Positions 35,778 through 45,031 of a DNA stretch of 64,000 nt are shown piece after piece. Source of the DNA: an uncultured Aquimarina sp. (GTDB taxonomy: Bacteria; Bacteroidota; Bacteroidia; Flavobacteriales; Flavobacteriaceae); NCBI RefSeq assembly GCF_947495315.1, contig NZ_CANLYD010000014.1, forward strand, positions 1 through 64,000, read 5' to 3'. How positions within the stretch are numbered: position 1 is the first letter of the stretch; each line of letters starts with the position of its first letter. The position numbers and the translations under genes are program-made. The notes beneath the pieces were generated by a model. The model searched no databases and had not been told where the DNA came from. It saw only the letters and a list, made by a program, of their open reading frames with translations.

Positions 35778-35867
35778 CAATTTTCTAGGCAATAACTCAT
35801 ATTTAATCATCGAAAATCATACTATTAATACAAGCTTGTATATAGGATGACATGCCGCTTTAATTAT
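35778..35867 (-). pseudogene. Decayed 5' fragment of the deacetylase gene
   Basis: The minus strand repeats the beginning of the 33344-34246 gene. ACHPIYK is readable opposite the gene's AYHPIYK, then after a disrupted stretch MIKYELLPRKL opposite MIKYELLPKQL. About 31 of the first 35 bases match the gene at 34151-34185, and a second block matches 34214-34246. The start codon is lost (ATG to ATA) and a stop and indel intervene. The stop codon of the next gene (35864) lies inside its edge. Confidence 0.8.
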
Positions 35868-36682
35868 AAATTTAGACTTAATTGCTTTTCCAATTTTGGA
35901 TAAAAAACGCCAATGATTACAAAAGGATTTGTAGCTCTTCTCCTATGCCATTGCATAGTTGTTCCAAGGAATAAATAGATATCATGCTCTTTAGTAAATT
36001 GGTTAAAATATTTCTCCTCTACCTTAGCAAGAGCTATTTTCTCATCTTCATTGGAGTCTTTTAAACAATTCCAATATAATTGAAAAATTTCCCAATCCTC
36101 TATCATTAACCTACTGGAGACTCCCTGGTCATCTTCAAAAGTATAATAGAATTTATAAGGAACCTTTGGAATTAGTTTTTCAGGATCACTTTCGATTTCA
36201 GCAAATAAATCCGTCTGTTTTCTTAGTTCTTTCCACTCGTTTTTCCATTCTGCGTCATCTGCTTCATATTCAAACCTTGTAATTTGCGAAGGCTTAAAAG
36301 TTACTAAAGAAACATTTGTAGGACTTTTAGAATCATCAATAAATTTAGCTTTATTAGTATAAATATTCTTTAAGCAAATTTCCTTTCGTCTGCGCCAATA
36401 ATTTTTGGTATCTATTTTGTCAAGAATCTTTATGTCATAACTATTGGGGGAATGACTTTCAGGGCGAAAATCGTCAGTTCTAACTTTTAAATCAATTTCA
36501 ATCCAAGTATACTTTTTAAAACCAACATTTTTCTTTAAATCTTTTAGAAAGCTTAATGGAACGGGGTAAATTCTGATCCAAGAACCATCTTCTAAAAAAC
36601 CTGCTGTGCAAACTAATTCATCATAACTCCTGGAGGGTAATGGATAAGTGGTAACAGAAATTAGTACTTTAGTTTTTGCCAT
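35864..36682 (-). CDS. Partner of the DUF488 fusion, possible dual-OB protein
   Basis: 272 residues, no signal peptide. The N-terminus ISVTTYPLPSRSYDELVCTAGFLEDGSWIRIYPVPL and the following KKYTWIEIDL and FRPESHSP resemble proteins called dual-OB-domain in prokaryotic conflict-type loci, but I cannot confirm the family. The rest is charged with a C-terminal WHRRRATNPFVIIGVFYP strand. Its ATG directly follows the stop of the 36683-37570 gene with no base between (TAAATG), so the two are made together. Probably a cytoplasmic nucleic-acid or nucleotide-related partner; this is inference. Confidence 0.55.
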   Translation of the reverse strand: MAKTKVLISVTTYPLPSRSYDELVCTAGFLEDGSWIRIYPVPLSFLKDLKKNVGFKKYTWIEIDLKVRTDDFRPESHSPNSYDIKILDKIDTKNYWRRRKEICLKNIYTNKAKFIDDSKSPTNVSLVTFKPSQITRFEYEADDAEWKNEWKELRKQTDLFAEIESDPEKLIPKVPYKFYYTFEDDQGVSSRLMIEDWEIFQLYWNCLKDSNEDEKIALAKVEEKYFNQFTKEHDIYLFLGTTMQWHRRRATNPFVIIGVFYPKLEKQLSLNL

Positions 36683-37570
36683 TTAAATATGTTCAAGTTT
36701 ATATTTAAATGTTTCAAGATTTGCAATAGATTCGGATAGATGTTTTCTATGACATTGGCATATATTAGCTTCAAAACATGTTAAAGCAATTCTTTCCTTT
36801 TGCTCTAATAACTTAAGAATTTCTAATTGAGTATTCTTAGTAGTTGCAAGTTTGTTTTTTTTGTACTCTTCAAAAAGAGTATCATAATCTGACTGTCCAT
36901 TTAATTTTCTTCTTTTATCAGATTCAATGCCCACATCAGGAAAGTGTAAGTACTCGATTCCAACACCATTGCAAGCGTTTTCAAGTTGCTTTTTGCTAAA
37001 ACCATATTTCATGCTCAAAGCATTTTTTCTAACATCACAAAGTAACTTCACATTATTTCTAATTAGCTTATTAAGGTATTTCTCTAATGAAATTCCTTCA
37101 TAACCAATTGTAAACAATACAGTTTCATTTTCTGAAGACCTATAGTTGTTTAAATTTTTCAGTTCTTCACTATTTAAATACTTTTCCGTAATTATACTAT
37201 TAATGGCATAATAGGGATATCTTTTGTAGGTAAGCTCTATTAAATCATTATTAGTTTTTTTACCGTAAATAATCTTGAAGTCGGATATTATTTTTTTGTC
37301 TTGTTTGTTTAATTCGTTCAAATAATTATGATCGTTTTCCTTTTTCCAATTTTTATCATCTGAATTTACTATTCCATATTTTTTTAATGTCAATAGATCT
37401 TGATTAGCTTGGAAAGAATAACAGCCATATTTATATGGTACAAAATCATAGGTTTTTCTCTCAGGTTTGTATCTACTATATAAAAACAAAAGTTTCTGCA
37501 ATAAAATTTTGTCAAGTTTGTTGTCAAAAACTTGCAATAAGGAAAGAACTATTTTTCTTCGATAATACAT
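36683..37570 (-). CDS. SocA/Panacea-like domain fused to DUF488
   Basis: 295 residues. The N-terminal part (about 1-105) has RRKIVLSLLQVF, LDKILLQKLLFLYSRY, DFVPYKYGCYSFQANQDL and LKKYGIV, the pattern of SocA/Panacea (DUF4065-type) antitoxin domains. The C-terminal part (about 148-290) is DUF488, seen in LFTIGYEGISLEKYLNKL, LLCDVRKN, FPDVGI and the Cys/His set CFE...CQCHR. DUF488 is a small domain with conserved Cys and Arg of unknown reaction. The gene lies between metG (22 bases upstream) and its 272-residue partner (zero spacing), suggesting an operon or an inserted two-gene module. Confidence 0.7.
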   Translation of the reverse strand: MYYRRKIVLSLLQVFDNKLDKILLQKLLFLYSRYKPERKTYDFVPYKYGCYSFQANQDLLTLKKYGIVNSDDKNWKKENDHNYLNELNKQDKKIISDFKIIYGKKTNNDLIELTYKRYPYYAINSIITEKYLNSEELKNLNNYRSSENETVLFTIGYEGISLEKYLNKLIRNNVKLLCDVRKNALSMKYGFSKKQLENACNGVGIEYLHFPDVGIESDKRRKLNGQSDYDTLFEEYKKNKLATTKNTQLEILKLLEQKERIALTCFEANICQCHRKHLSESIANLETFKYKLEHI

Positions 37571-37592
37571 TTCGTAAAGTTAAGAATACAAT

Positions 37593-39659
37593 TTAACTAA
37601 TCACTGCTCCAGGATTGACTCCATCTTCATCCGGATTTAGAAATACTAGTTTTCCATTAGGAGTTTCTGTCATAAGAATCATTCCTTCGCTTTCTACGCC
37701 TCGTAATGCACGTGGAGCAAGATTTACTAAAACAGTTACCTTTTTACCAATCAAATCTTCAGGTTTAAAGTGTTCTGCAATTCCTGAAACGATCGTTCTA
37801 ACGTTAATTCCCGTATCTACTTTAAGGACTAATAACTTCTTAGCCTTTGACATTTTCTCCGCTTCTACAATAGTTCCTACTCGTAGGTCCATTTTAGTGA
37901 AATCCTCAAAAGTTGCGGTGTCTTTTTGTGGTTCTATGGTTTTATTTTCAGCTTCGTTGGCTTTTTTAGTAGCTTCTAACTTATCCAGTTGTTTTTGGAT
38001 ATCGGCATCTTCGATTTTAGAGAATAACAGTTCTGCTTTTTCTATTTTATGAGCCGCTGGAAGTAACACTTCTTTGGTTGCAATTTCGTTCCAATACGTT
38101 TTTAAGTCATCAGAATTAACAGCTAGAATATTCTTTAGTTTCTGAGAAGTAAATGGTAAAAAAGGTTCTGATAAGGTGGCTAAAGCCGCAGCAACTTGTA
38201 AGCCGACATACATAATGGTTTTTACACGTTCTGGATCTGTTTTGATAAGCTTCCAAGGTTCTTCGTCTGCCAGATATTTATTACCCAATCTAGAAACGTT
38301 TAGCAATTCCTGAGAGCCTTCTCTAAAACGATATCTTTCGATAGAACTACTAATAACACTTGGATATGCTCTTAATTCAGTCAATGTTTGTAGGTCTACT
38401 TCAGAAAATTCGTTTGGAGCAGGAACTACACCATCATAGTATTTGTTAGTTAGTACAACAATTCGGTTGATGAAATTTCCAAAATTACCTACCAGTTCAT
38501 TATTGTTCCTATCCTGGAAATCTTTCCAGGTAAAATCATTGTCCTTAGTTTCTGGAGCATTTGCCGTTAAGGCATATCGCAATACATCTTGTTTGCCTGG
38601 AAAATCTTCTAAATATTCATGTAACCAAACCGCCCAGTTCTTTGATGTAGAGAGTTTGTTTCCTTCCAGATTTAAGAATTCATTAGCAGGTACATTTTCC
38701 GGTAAAATATAACTACCTTCCGCTTTTAGCATACTTGGAAAAATAATACAATGAAATACGATATTATCTTTACCAATGAAATGTACAAGCTTAGTATCTT
38801 TATCTTTCCAATAAGGTTCCCAGTCTTTTCCTTCTCTGGCAGCCCATTCTTTAGTAGAAGATATATATCCAATCGGTGCATCAAACCAAACATATAATAC
38901 TTTTCCTTCTGCACCTTCTACAGGAACAGGAATTCCCCAATCTAAATCACGAGTCACTGCTCTTGGTCTTAACCCATCATCAACCCATGATTTGATCTGA
39001 CCATATACGTTGGTTTTCCAATCTTTTTTATGACCTACTAATACCCATTCTCTAAGAAAATCTTCATATTGATCTAATGGTAAGAACCAGTGTTTAGTCT
39101 GTTTTAAAGTTGGTTTTGCTCCAGAGATAGTCGATTTAGGGTTTATTAAATCTGTTGCATTTAATGAACTACCACAATTTTCACACTGATCTCCATAGGC
39201 TTCTTCGTTTCCACATTTTGGACAAGTACCGGTAACAAATCTATCGGCAAGAAACTGATCTGCTTCTGCATCATATAATTGCTCTGATGTTTCCTCAATA
39301 AATTTTCCATCTTCATATAATTTTTTGAAAAACTCTGAGGCTGTTTCGTGATGAATAGGAGCAGAGGTTCTGGAGTAATTATCAAAGGTAATTCCGAAGT
39401 CTTCAAAAGATTTTTTGATGATTGCGTGATACTTATCTATAATTACTTGAGGGGAGACTCCTTCTTTTTTTGCACGCATAGGGATGGCAGCACCGTGCTC
39501 ATCACTACCACAAATAAACGCCACATCGTTTCCAGTGATTCTAAGGTATCTAGAATAGATATCTGCAGGAACGTAAACTCCCGCAAGGTGACCTATATGG
39601 ATAGGTCCGTTTGTATATGGTAAAGCTGATGTAATTGTATATCTCTTAGGTGCGTTCAT
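37593..39659 (-). CDS. metG: Methionyl-tRNA synthetase
   Basis: 688 residues from ATG 39659 (MNAPKRYTITSALPYTNGP). The HIGH motif is in PIHIGHLAG, and the zinc finger pairs CPKCG and CENCG (about 145-165). The KMSKS-equivalent is KLSTSKNW, and a C-terminal EMAP-II/tRNA-binding domain begins at FTKMDLRVGTIVEAEKM (about 580-688). It charges tRNA-Met with methionine. Length and domains are normal for Bacteroidetes. About 30 bases upstream of the ATG lies the breakpoint of the DUF1501/DUF1800 duplication. Confidence 0.96.
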   Translation of the reverse strand: MNAPKRYTITSALPYTNGPIHIGHLAGVYVPADIYSRYLRITGNDVAFICGSDEHGAAIPMRAKKEGVSPQVIIDKYHAIIKKSFEDFGITFDNYSRTSAPIHHETASEFFKKLYEDGKFIEETSEQLYDAEADQFLADRFVTGTCPKCGNEEAYGDQCENCGSSLNATDLINPKSTISGAKPTLKQTKHWFLPLDQYEDFLREWVLVGHKKDWKTNVYGQIKSWVDDGLRPRAVTRDLDWGIPVPVEGAEGKVLYVWFDAPIGYISSTKEWAAREGKDWEPYWKDKDTKLVHFIGKDNIVFHCIIFPSMLKAEGSYILPENVPANEFLNLEGNKLSTSKNWAVWLHEYLEDFPGKQDVLRYALTANAPETKDNDFTWKDFQDRNNNELVGNFGNFINRIVVLTNKYYDGVVPAPNEFSEVDLQTLTELRAYPSVISSSIERYRFREGSQELLNVSRLGNKYLADEEPWKLIKTDPERVKTIMYVGLQVAAALATLSEPFLPFTSQKLKNILAVNSDDLKTYWNEIATKEVLLPAAHKIEKAELLFSKIEDADIQKQLDKLEATKKANEAENKTIEPQKDTATFEDFTKMDLRVGTIVEAEKMSKAKKLLVLKVDTGINVRTIVSGIAEHFKPEDLIGKKVTVLVNLAPRALRGVESEGMILMTETPNGKLVFLNPDEDGVNPGAVIS

Positions 39660-39795
39660 AATGCTTGTAAAAATGAGGCACAAAGGTACTAAACACTGAG
39701 ATAAAATAAGAAGGCTTTATTTAATTAATATGAAACTTAAATAATGTGCTATTGCTAAAGGTATTTGAAGATCTTTTACATATAAAAAATAAAAA

Positions 39796-39823
39796 ACAGT
39801 ATCAGAAATTAATCTGATACTGT
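39796..39823 (-). terminator. Terminator of DUF1501-DUF1800 pair 1
   Basis: Stem CAGTATCAG/CTGATACTG with an eight-base loop, followed on the minus strand by a T-rich run. Located 30 bases after the DUF1501 stop. Confidence 0.85.
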
Positions 39824-39852
39824 CTAACATAAAATTAGGATTTTGAATCCAG

Positions 39853-41466
39853 TTATAAAATCATTACCGGTTTGCTATATTGTTGCTTACCTTTTGTAAT
39901 TCGATATGCATAAAATCCTTCAGATAACCTAGTCTTAGCGGCCTCTTTTACATTAATAATATACTCTCCTTCTAAGAGAAGCTCATTTTTTAAATTTGTT
40001 ATTTTTTGGCCGGTTATACTATATAAATCTACATTAACATGACCAGCTTTAGCATTGGTAATATGAATAAAAGATTGATTACCGGTATAAGTGACCGTAT
40101 GACTTAAGTTTTGCAAATCCGGAATTTCTTCATCTATACCTAGACTATTACAATTAAAGCCTAAGTTGAGAGAATTATATTGTTGGCCTAGAAGAACTTG
40201 ATCTACAACATTACCGTCTATGCATAACCATTCTTTCATTATGGAAGCATAAACTTGTCTAAAATCATTTGTATTATATAGATTCCCTCTTCCGTTTAAA
40301 TTTGATAAGTCTGGATGTTCTCCTATAAAACCATTACCAGCTAATCCAGTTCCAAAAAGCATCATAGGAGCAGCAGTACCGTGATCTGTTCCGCGAGATC
40401 CATTTTCTTTTACCCTTCTTCCAAATTCTGAAATAGTCATAGCTACAACTTTATCATCCCATCCTGCATCTTTAAGATCATCATAAAAATGAGCCATTGT
40501 TTCTGATAGTTGGGTAATAAGCTGTTCCTGTCTACTTAACTGGTTATTATGAGTGTCAAAACCGCCTAGAGTCACAAAATATACTTTAGTTCCTAAATTA
40601 CCCTTTATTAGTCTAGAAACCACACTTAATTGTTGCGACAATTTATTGTCGGGATAGTTTCCAAAGTCAGATGTGCTTTCATAGGCATCATTAATGACAC
40701 CAGCATAGGTAAATGTAGTATTAGCAACACCTCTTAAAAATCCTACTTTTTCTCCGTGTGTGCAATCCGAAAGATTACTTAAATCATAAAGAGATCCATT
40801 TTGAGCAATTTCATAGAGTTTTTTAGGGTCAGCTACAGAAAAAGCAAAGTTATTTTGATCTCCATTAAATATGAGATTACCACTGCTTCCTATTTGGATC
40901 GCGGCTGGACGTTCTGGAGGGTTTAGTAAATAGTCTGGATACAAGCCTTCAAAATATCGTCCCATCCATCCGGTATCTTCCTGATCTGTTACATCAGAAG
41001 TTGCCCAAATATCAGAACCGGTAAAATGTGACAATGAACTTTCCTCATATCCAACACCATGAACTATTTTCATTTTGCCATCACCCCATAATTGCTGAAA
41101 TTTATTGGCATAATTGGGCATTCCATAATCATCATTAAGATTGAATAGTTGATTTTGTTGTATTCTTATATTAGGACGAGCATTGGCATAAGCATCGTAT
41201 TGATTAATCGGGACCACAGTATTTAATCCGTCATTACCTCCTTTAAGTCTAACAATAATAAGGACTCTATCTGTTTCTGATTCGTTCAAGGCAACGGATA
41301 ATGGTGAAGGATTTGATACAGATAAGGCTGTGTTAGCAAATGCTACTGTACCTCCACCAACAATGCCCAAAGCCTTCATAAATGAACGTCTATTCCATTT
41401 TTTATGTTCCTGATTATTACAACTATCAGGTTTAGGAGGGGAGTTTTTATAATGAGTATTACACAT
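39853..41466 (-). CDS. DUF1501 protein with Tat-like and T9SS signals (pair 1)
   Basis: 537 residues. The N-terminus has a twin-Arg stretch (KKWNRRSFMKALGIVGGG, about 23-40), then a DUF1501 domain (about 65-430) with RVLIIVRLKGGNDGLNTVVPINQYD, GVGYEE, GGFDTHNNQ, MTISEFGRR and the DHGT/AAPMMLFG segment. This is the alkaline-phosphatase-like fold of the family. The C-terminal 90 residues look like a T9SS sorting domain ending YSKPVMIL. Function unknown; DUF1501 proteins are always found beside DUF1800 proteins. Eight bases separate it from the DUF1800 gene upstream. Confidence 0.88.
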   Translation of the reverse strand: MCNTHYKNSPPKPDSCNNQEHKKWNRRSFMKALGIVGGGTVAFANTALSVSNPSPLSVALNESETDRVLIIVRLKGGNDGLNTVVPINQYDAYANARPNIRIQQNQLFNLNDDYGMPNYANKFQQLWGDGKMKIVHGVGYEESSLSHFTGSDIWATSDVTDQEDTGWMGRYFEGLYPDYLLNPPERPAAIQIGSSGNLIFNGDQNNFAFSVADPKKLYEIAQNGSLYDLSNLSDCTHGEKVGFLRGVANTTFTYAGVINDAYESTSDFGNYPDNKLSQQLSVVSRLIKGNLGTKVYFVTLGGFDTHNNQLSRQEQLITQLSETMAHFYDDLKDAGWDDKVVAMTISEFGRRVKENGSRGTDHGTAAPMMLFGTGLAGNGFIGEHPDLSNLNGRGNLYNTNDFRQVYASIMKEWLCIDGNVVDQVLLGQQYNSLNLGFNCNSLGIDEEIPDLQNLSHTVTYTGNQSFIHITNAKAGHVNVDLYSITGQKITNLKNELLLEGEYIINVKEAAKTRLSEGFYAYRITKGKQQYSKPVMIL

Positions 41467-41473
41467 GATTTTT

Positions 41474-42934
41474 CTATTTAAGTTGGAATTCGGGAATCGT
41501 TATAAGAAATTGTAAAAGTCTGTAGACTTGCCTGGGAGCGGTATTCCAGTCAAGATTCCAGGTACCATCTTCAAAATAGTTTTCAGGAACCTGATCTTTA
41601 AAAATTTCTAATCCTTGACTATATTCCGTAGCACTTAGTAACTCTTTAGATAGAAAATTATCCATAATTGATCTAGATACTAGTTCCACGTCATTAGAGT
41701 TTCCATTAACTATGCTTTTAGCTATCATTCTGAATTGCTCTCTATTATGATCCCAGGCTTTAAATAAAAACAAACGAATTCTATCCCATCGAATTGTTAT
41801 TGTACCTGAGCTTATCCAGTCTTTATCTCCTTGCCAACCAGCAACATCTACAGGACTTAGTAACTCTTGTCCTAGTTCTGTACACCCAAAACGTATTATG
41901 TTGATAAATTCATAGTCTGGCGCCATTTCAACATGTAGTTCTTTAAAAAAATTGACTTGGATATCAATAGGGCTTTTAATAACTACGCCTAAACTTTTTT
42001 CATTAAAGAAATGTTCACTCTTAAACAATTGTCTCAATACAGGAGCAATTTCGAAGTTATTGTTCAGAAAGGTCTGTGCAAGTTGATTTACAATGTCTTC
42101 GTTTATAGCAGGGCTAATAAAATAACGATAGAATTTGCCACATATGAATTTTGCAATTTGTGTAGGCCTTTGCTCAAACAAAATCCGGATAACATCATAA
42201 TAATCCCAATTACCTTCTTGACCAAAAATGATCTTTTCATTATTGTCAAATTTATTTCGATCAAAGGTAATAGGTCCTAACCTTAGTTCTCTTTTATTCC
42301 AACCGGTTAATGCTCTGGAAGTTTCAACAATATCATTTTGGGTATATCCATTATCTACACCTAGTGTAAATAGTTCATAAAGTTCTCTAGCATAATTTTC
42401 GTTAGGACTGTCTTTTATATTTTCAAATCCATTTAGATAAATTAACATGGCCGAAGAAAGACCTATATCAGAAGTAAAATCTTTAAAGTTGCCCAAAGAA
42501 TGGAGTTGTAATAAATTAAAATATTGAAACATATATGCAGGACTTCTATAAATAACATCCTCTGTTACAAAATGATTGCTCCAAAATAAAGTAAGGCGAT
42601 CTCTAAGATTATTTTGAAACATATCTGCTACCATTTGGTTTTTCCAGTCTATTCGGTAACTACCTAAAAGTTCTGGTCTGGCATCAAAATCTTCTTTTGT
42701 CCAATAACCCCATTCTGGTGCTGGAGTTGGGTTTAGATTCAAAGCTTCATCAATAAGATTATCAATTAATGTAGAAGGATTTTGATTAAGAGCACTGTCC
42801 ACCATTTCGGGAGTTGCTCCAAAACCAAGTCTTCTATACAAATGATTAACCTTTTGTCTATCCCAGGGATTAGAATTAGTAGGAGAGTAGACATTTAATG
42901 AGGCAACGTTACATGAGGTATCTGTTGTGATCAT
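41474..42934 (-). CDS. DUF1800 protein (pair 1)
   Basis: 486 residues, no clear signal peptide. Family phrases: INHLYRRLGFGATPEMV at the N-terminus, LTLFWSNHFVTED (about 110-123), NENYARELYELFTLGVDNGYTQNDI (about 180-205) and KFICGKFYRYFISP. DUF1800 proteins have no known activity and are usually paired with DUF1501, as here. The stretch matches 45032-46492 closely and 48526-50070 more distantly. Possible export is via the same route as its partner, but no signal is visible, which is odd for a pair whose partner looks exported. Confidence 0.88.
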   Translation of the reverse strand: MITTDTSCNVASLNVYSPTNSNPWDRQKVNHLYRRLGFGATPEMVDSALNQNPSTLIDNLIDEALNLNPTPAPEWGYWTKEDFDARPELLGSYRIDWKNQMVADMFQNNLRDRLTLFWSNHFVTEDVIYRSPAYMFQYFNLLQLHSLGNFKDFTSDIGLSSAMLIYLNGFENIKDSPNENYARELYELFTLGVDNGYTQNDIVETSRALTGWNKRELRLGPITFDRNKFDNNEKIIFGQEGNWDYYDVIRILFEQRPTQIAKFICGKFYRYFISPAINEDIVNQLAQTFLNNNFEIAPVLRQLFKSEHFFNEKSLGVVIKSPIDIQVNFFKELHVEMAPDYEFINIIRFGCTELGQELLSPVDVAGWQGDKDWISSGTITIRWDRIRLFLFKAWDHNREQFRMIAKSIVNGNSNDVELVSRSIMDNFLSKELLSATEYSQGLEIFKDQVPENYFEDGTWNLDWNTAPRQVYRLLQFLITIPEFQLK

Positions 42935-43254
42935 AAATGATTTGGGTTAGTTAAATATTTATTAATTGCTTAGTACAACCAAAGCAAGTGATGTTCTTCA
43001 CTTTATTTATACTTTACAAACTGCAAGAAATATTTTTACACAATAATGCTGAAATAAAAAAGGTTAAATAGAGTCTAGATTAAACAATCTGGACTTAATT
43101 TAGTTTAAGGAAGCTTGCAAATGTTTGAATCATTGAAGAGAAATATGTTTTTAATCTCCTAATGTCAATTATAATATTAACCCAAGCACATTGATATAAA
43201 ACCAAATAGAACAAAAATTTACAGATTATATATGTTTTTAAATGACTGAAGCAA
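42935..43254. other. Intergenic region between duplicated pairs
   Basis: About 320 bases upstream of DUF1800 pair 1 and before the second duplication breakpoint. AT-rich, no open frame and no hairpin that I see. It should hold the promoter of pair 1. Confidence 0.5.
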
Positions 43255-43353
43255 TAAACACTGAGATAAAATAAGAAGGCTTTATTTACTTAATATAAAA
43301 CTTAAATAATTTGTTATTACTGAAGGTGTTTGAAGATTTTTTTACATAAAAAA

Positions 43354-43381
43354 ACAGTATCAGAAATTAATCTGATACTGT
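43354..43381 (-). terminator. Terminator of pair 2
   Basis: Same CAGTATCAG/CTGATACTG stem as at 39796-39823, with a T-run on the minus strand. Confidence 0.85.
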
Positions 43382-43410
43382 CTAACATAAAATTAGGATT
43401 TTGAATCCAG

Positions 43411-45024
43411 TTATAAAATCATTACCGGTTTGCTATATTGTTGCTTACCTTTTGTAATTCGATATGCATAAAACCCTTCAGATAATCTGGTCTTAGCTGC
43501 TTCTTTTACATTAATAACATGTTCTCCTTCTAAGAGTATTTCATTTTTTATTGTAGCTATTTTTTGTCCCGTAATGCTATATAAATCAATATTTACGTGA
43601 CCTACTTGAGTGTTGGTTATATGAATAAAAGATTGACTACCAGTATAAGTAACCGTGTGGCTAAAATTTTGAAAATCAGGAATTTCTTCATCTGTACCAA
43701 GACTACTACAATTAAAGCCTAAGTCGAGAGAATTATATTGTTGGTCCAGAAGAACTTGATCTACAACATTACCATCTATACATAACCATTCTTTCATTAT
43801 CGAAGCATAGACTTGTCTAAAATCGTTAGTATTATATAGATTTCCATTTCTGTTCAAGTTAGATAAATCAGGATGCTCTCCGATAAAACCATTACCATCT
43901 AAACCAGTTCCAAAAAGCATCATAGGAGCAGCAGTACCATGATCCGTTCCACGAGATCCATTTTCTTTTACCCTTCTTCCAAATTCTGAAATTGTCATAG
44001 CTACAACTTTATCATCCCATCCTGCATCTTTAAGATCATCATAAAAATGAGCCATTGTTTCTGATAGTTGAGTAATAAGCTGTTCTTGTCTATTTAACTG
44101 ATCATTATGAGTATCAAAACCACCTAGAGTCACAAAATACACTTTAGTCCCCAAATTACCCTTTATTAACCTAGAAACCACACTTAATTGTTCTGACAGT
44201 TTATTGTCTGGATAGTTTCCGAAATCAGATGTGCTTTCGTAGGCATCATTGATAACACCTGCATACGTAAATGTAGTATTAGCAACACCTTTTAGATACC
44301 CTACTTTTTCTCCGTGTGTGCAATCCGGAAGATTACTTAAATCATAGAGAGATCCATTTTGAGCAATTTCATAGAGTTTTTCAGGGTCAGCCACTGAAAA
44401 AGCAAAATTATTTTGGTCTCCATTAAATATGAGATTACCACTGCTTCCTATTTGGATTGCTGCTGGACGTTCTGGAGGATTTAACAAGTAGTCAGGATAT
44501 AGGTTTTCAAAATATCTTCCCATCCATCCAGTATCTTCCTGATCCGTTACATCAGAAGTTGCCCAAATGTCGGAACCTGTGAAATGCGATAGTGCACTTT
44601 CCTCGTATCCAACGCCGTGAACTATTTTCATTTTACCATCACCCCATAATTGCTGAAATTTATTAGCATAATTAGGCATTCCATAATCATCATTAAGATT
44701 GAATAACTGATTTTGTTGTATTCTTATATTAGGACGAGCATTAGCATAGGTGTCGTATTGGTTAATTGGGATCACAGTATTTAATCCGTCATTACCTCCT
44801 TTAAGTCTAACAATAATAAGCACTCTATCTGTTTCTGATTCGTTAAGAGCAGCTGACAGAGGCGAAGGTTTTGATACAGATAAGGCCGTGTTAGCAAGTG
44901 CTACAGTTCCTCCTCCTACAATACCTAAAGCTTGTAGAAATGAACGCCTGTTCCATTTTTTATGTTCCTGATTATTACAACTATCAGGTTTAGGAGTGAA
45001 GTTTTTATAATGAGTATCACACAT
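43411..45024 (-). CDS. DUF1501 protein with Tat-like and T9SS signals (pair 2)
   Basis: 537 residues, the same length as pair 1 and differing at scattered sites. It keeps NRRSFLQALGIVGGG, VRLKGGNDGLNTVIPINQYD, GGFDTHNDQ, MTISEFGRR and the C-terminal sorting domain ending YSKPVMIL. The differences are spread over the whole gene, with the C-terminal domain the most changed (for example QKIATIKNEILLEGEHVINV). The two copies are therefore old enough to have diverged. No key residue appears lost. Confidence 0.88.
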   Translation of the reverse strand: MCDTHYKNFTPKPDSCNNQEHKKWNRRSFLQALGIVGGGTVALANTALSVSKPSPLSAALNESETDRVLIIVRLKGGNDGLNTVIPINQYDTYANARPNIRIQQNQLFNLNDDYGMPNYANKFQQLWGDGKMKIVHGVGYEESALSHFTGSDIWATSDVTDQEDTGWMGRYFENLYPDYLLNPPERPAAIQIGSSGNLIFNGDQNNFAFSVADPEKLYEIAQNGSLYDLSNLPDCTHGEKVGYLKGVANTTFTYAGVINDAYESTSDFGNYPDNKLSEQLSVVSRLIKGNLGTKVYFVTLGGFDTHNDQLNRQEQLITQLSETMAHFYDDLKDAGWDDKVVAMTISEFGRRVKENGSRGTDHGTAAPMMLFGTGLDGNGFIGEHPDLSNLNRNGNLYNTNDFRQVYASIMKEWLCIDGNVVDQVLLDQQYNSLDLGFNCSSLGTDEEIPDFQNFSHTVTYTGSQSFIHITNTQVGHVNIDLYSITGQKIATIKNEILLEGEHVINVKEAAKTRLSEGFYAYRITKGKQQYSKPVMIL

Positions 45025-45031
45025 GATTTTT

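Larger units (their letters stand above)
39690..42955. repeat. Direct duplication, copy 1 (DUF1501-DUF1800 unit)
   Basis: From TAAACACTGAGAT at 39690 the sequence matches 43255 onward through a shared 150-base downstream region, both genes and about 20 bases past the DUF1800 start. The outer ends are unrelated. Unit length about 3.27 kb. Confidence 0.88.
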
